6,772 nt of DNA from Mycobacterium sp. (GTDB lineage Bacteria; Actinomycetota; Actinomycetes; Mycobacteriales; Mycobacteriaceae). Shown here piece after piece: positions 6,140-6,772 of this stretch. The translations under genes and the position numbers were made by a program. The stretch spans positions 1-6,772 of the forward strand of contig JAQTVU010000133.1 in NCBI GenBank assembly GCA_028706695.1, in the 5' to 3' direction. Below the pieces are notes generated by a model that did not search any database, had not been told where the DNA came from, and was given only the letters and a program-made list of their open reading frames with translations. Position 1 is the first letter of the stretch. The number at the start of each line of letters is the position of its first letter.

Positions 6140-6772
6140 GCGCCGCCGGGGGCGGCGGCGAGCAGGCCGCGCTGGTGGACGCCCTGGTGGCGGCGGCCGC
6201 TCCGGGACTGGAGACGCCCGCCGTCAACCGCCGCGACATGGTCCTGGTGACCGGGCCGTGGCTGGCCGGCGTGACCGGGGTGGTCGCGGCGCTGCGTCAA
6301 CGGCTGCCGCAGCACAAGTTCGTGGAGGCCACGGATCTGGAACCCGGCGACGCGCCGCTGGCCGTGGTGTTCGTCGTCTCCGCCGCGGCCCACCTGACGG
6401 GATCCGACTGCGCGCTGCTCGACGCCGCGGCCAGTCACACCGACGCGGTGGTCGGTGTGGTTTCGAAAATCGACGTCCACCGAGGCTGGCGTGAGACGCT
6501 CGGCGCCGACCGCGACCTGCTGGCCGCGCACGCGCCCCGCTACGCCCGGGTCCCCTGGGTGGGCGCCGCGGCCCTGCCCGACCTCGGCGAGCCCGACATC
6601 GACGATCTGGTCGCGGCCGTAGCGGCGCAGCTCGCCGATCCCGGTCTCGCTCGGCGAAATCGGCTGCGGTCCTGGGAGGCGCTGCTGCGGCGGGGCGCCC
6701 AACGGTTGCGCCACGAGGTTGAGGGCCCCGGCCGGCGAGCGCGGGTGGAGGCGTTGCGCGACGAGCTCAGTG
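6136..6772 (+). CDS. Degenerate dynamin-like GTPase-related protein, N-terminal part (3' end outside window), Rv0210-like
   Basis: The gene opens with ATG overlapping the previous stop as ATGA and runs open to the window edge; 212 residues are visible. It sits at the position of M. tuberculosis Rv0210 (about 492 aa as I recall). After a Gly/Ala-rich start, MVLVTGPWLAGVTGVVAAL (35-53) resembles a beta strand plus P-loop; G40-x4-G45-V46-T47 matches GxxxxGK[ST] except that lysine is valine. VVFVVSAAAHLTGSD (77-91) resembles the strand and loop after G3 in dynamin-like proteins. VVGVVSKIDVHRGWRE (105-120) closely resembles the G4 region (TKID...WR) of bacterial dynamin-like GTPases. From ~172 an Arg/Leu/Glu-rich helical segment begins (RNRLRSWEALLRR), as expected for a stalk helix bundle. 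GTP hydrolysis is unlikely with this P-loop. The membrane-remodelling link is inference. Confidence 0.85.
   Translation, partial: MSAAGGGGEQAALVDALVAAAAPGLETPAVNRRDMVLVTGPWLAGVTGVVAALRQRLPQHKFVEATDLEPGDAPLAVVFVVSAAAHLTGSDCALLDAAASHTDAVVGVVSKIDVHRGWRETLGADRDLLAAHAPRYARVPWVGAAALPDLGEPDIDDLVAAVAAQLADPGLARRNRLRSWEALLRRGAQRLRHEVEGPGRRARVEALRDELS

Noticed and set aside
6007..6714. Minus-strand ORF (235 codons) opposite the gene at 6136
   Set aside because: The plus-strand frame begins at an ATGA overlap with a good ribosome binding site and has a G4 motif; the minus frame has none of this.

Overview
The window is high-GC DNA that reads as a Mycobacterium chromosome. The strongest evidence is a full-length MmpL3 whose ends and proton-relay residues match the mycobacterial protein. 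The gene order also matches, as I recall it, the M. tuberculosis Rv0205–Rv0210 block: AI-2E permease, mmpL3, NYN-domain protein, trmB, then two uncharacterised proteins. I cannot name the species. The MmpL3 tail is shorter than I remember for either M. tuberculosis or M. smegmatis, so this is probably another, non-tuberculous, species.

Layout. Bases 2-481 (+) are the 3' end of an AI-2E/PerM-type membrane protein. It converges on mmpL3 (486-3230, -) with only 4 bp between the two stop codons. Upstream of mmpL3 on the same strand lie a NYN-domain putative ribonuclease (3280-3990) and trmB (3993-4805), the tRNA guanine-N7 methyltransferase. These three genes form a compact minus-strand operon trmB > NYN > mmpL3: trmB and the NYN gene meet at an ATGATGATGA junction, and 49 bp separate the NYN gene from mmpL3. 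A 224-bp divergent intergenic region (4806-5029) separates this operon from a plus-strand pair, 5030-6139 and 6136 to the window end, which overlap by 4 bp.

Function. MmpL3 exports trehalose monomycolate, the mycolic acid carrier, across the inner membrane. Co-transcription with a tRNA-modifying enzyme and a probable RNase is a striking mixture of envelope and RNA functions. The plus-strand pair is the least described part of the window. Both proteins look like degenerate P-loop GTPases, possibly of the dynamin-like type. Each keeps a recognisable G4 motif (NKAD, SKID) but has lost the P-loop lysine (GRRGVGRGT; GPWLAGVT). They may be a translationally coupled pair of pseudo-GTPases next to the essential mycolate exporter.

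No tRNA, rRNA, CRISPR array or insertion sequence was seen. The long ORFs opposite the real genes are GC-rich shadows.
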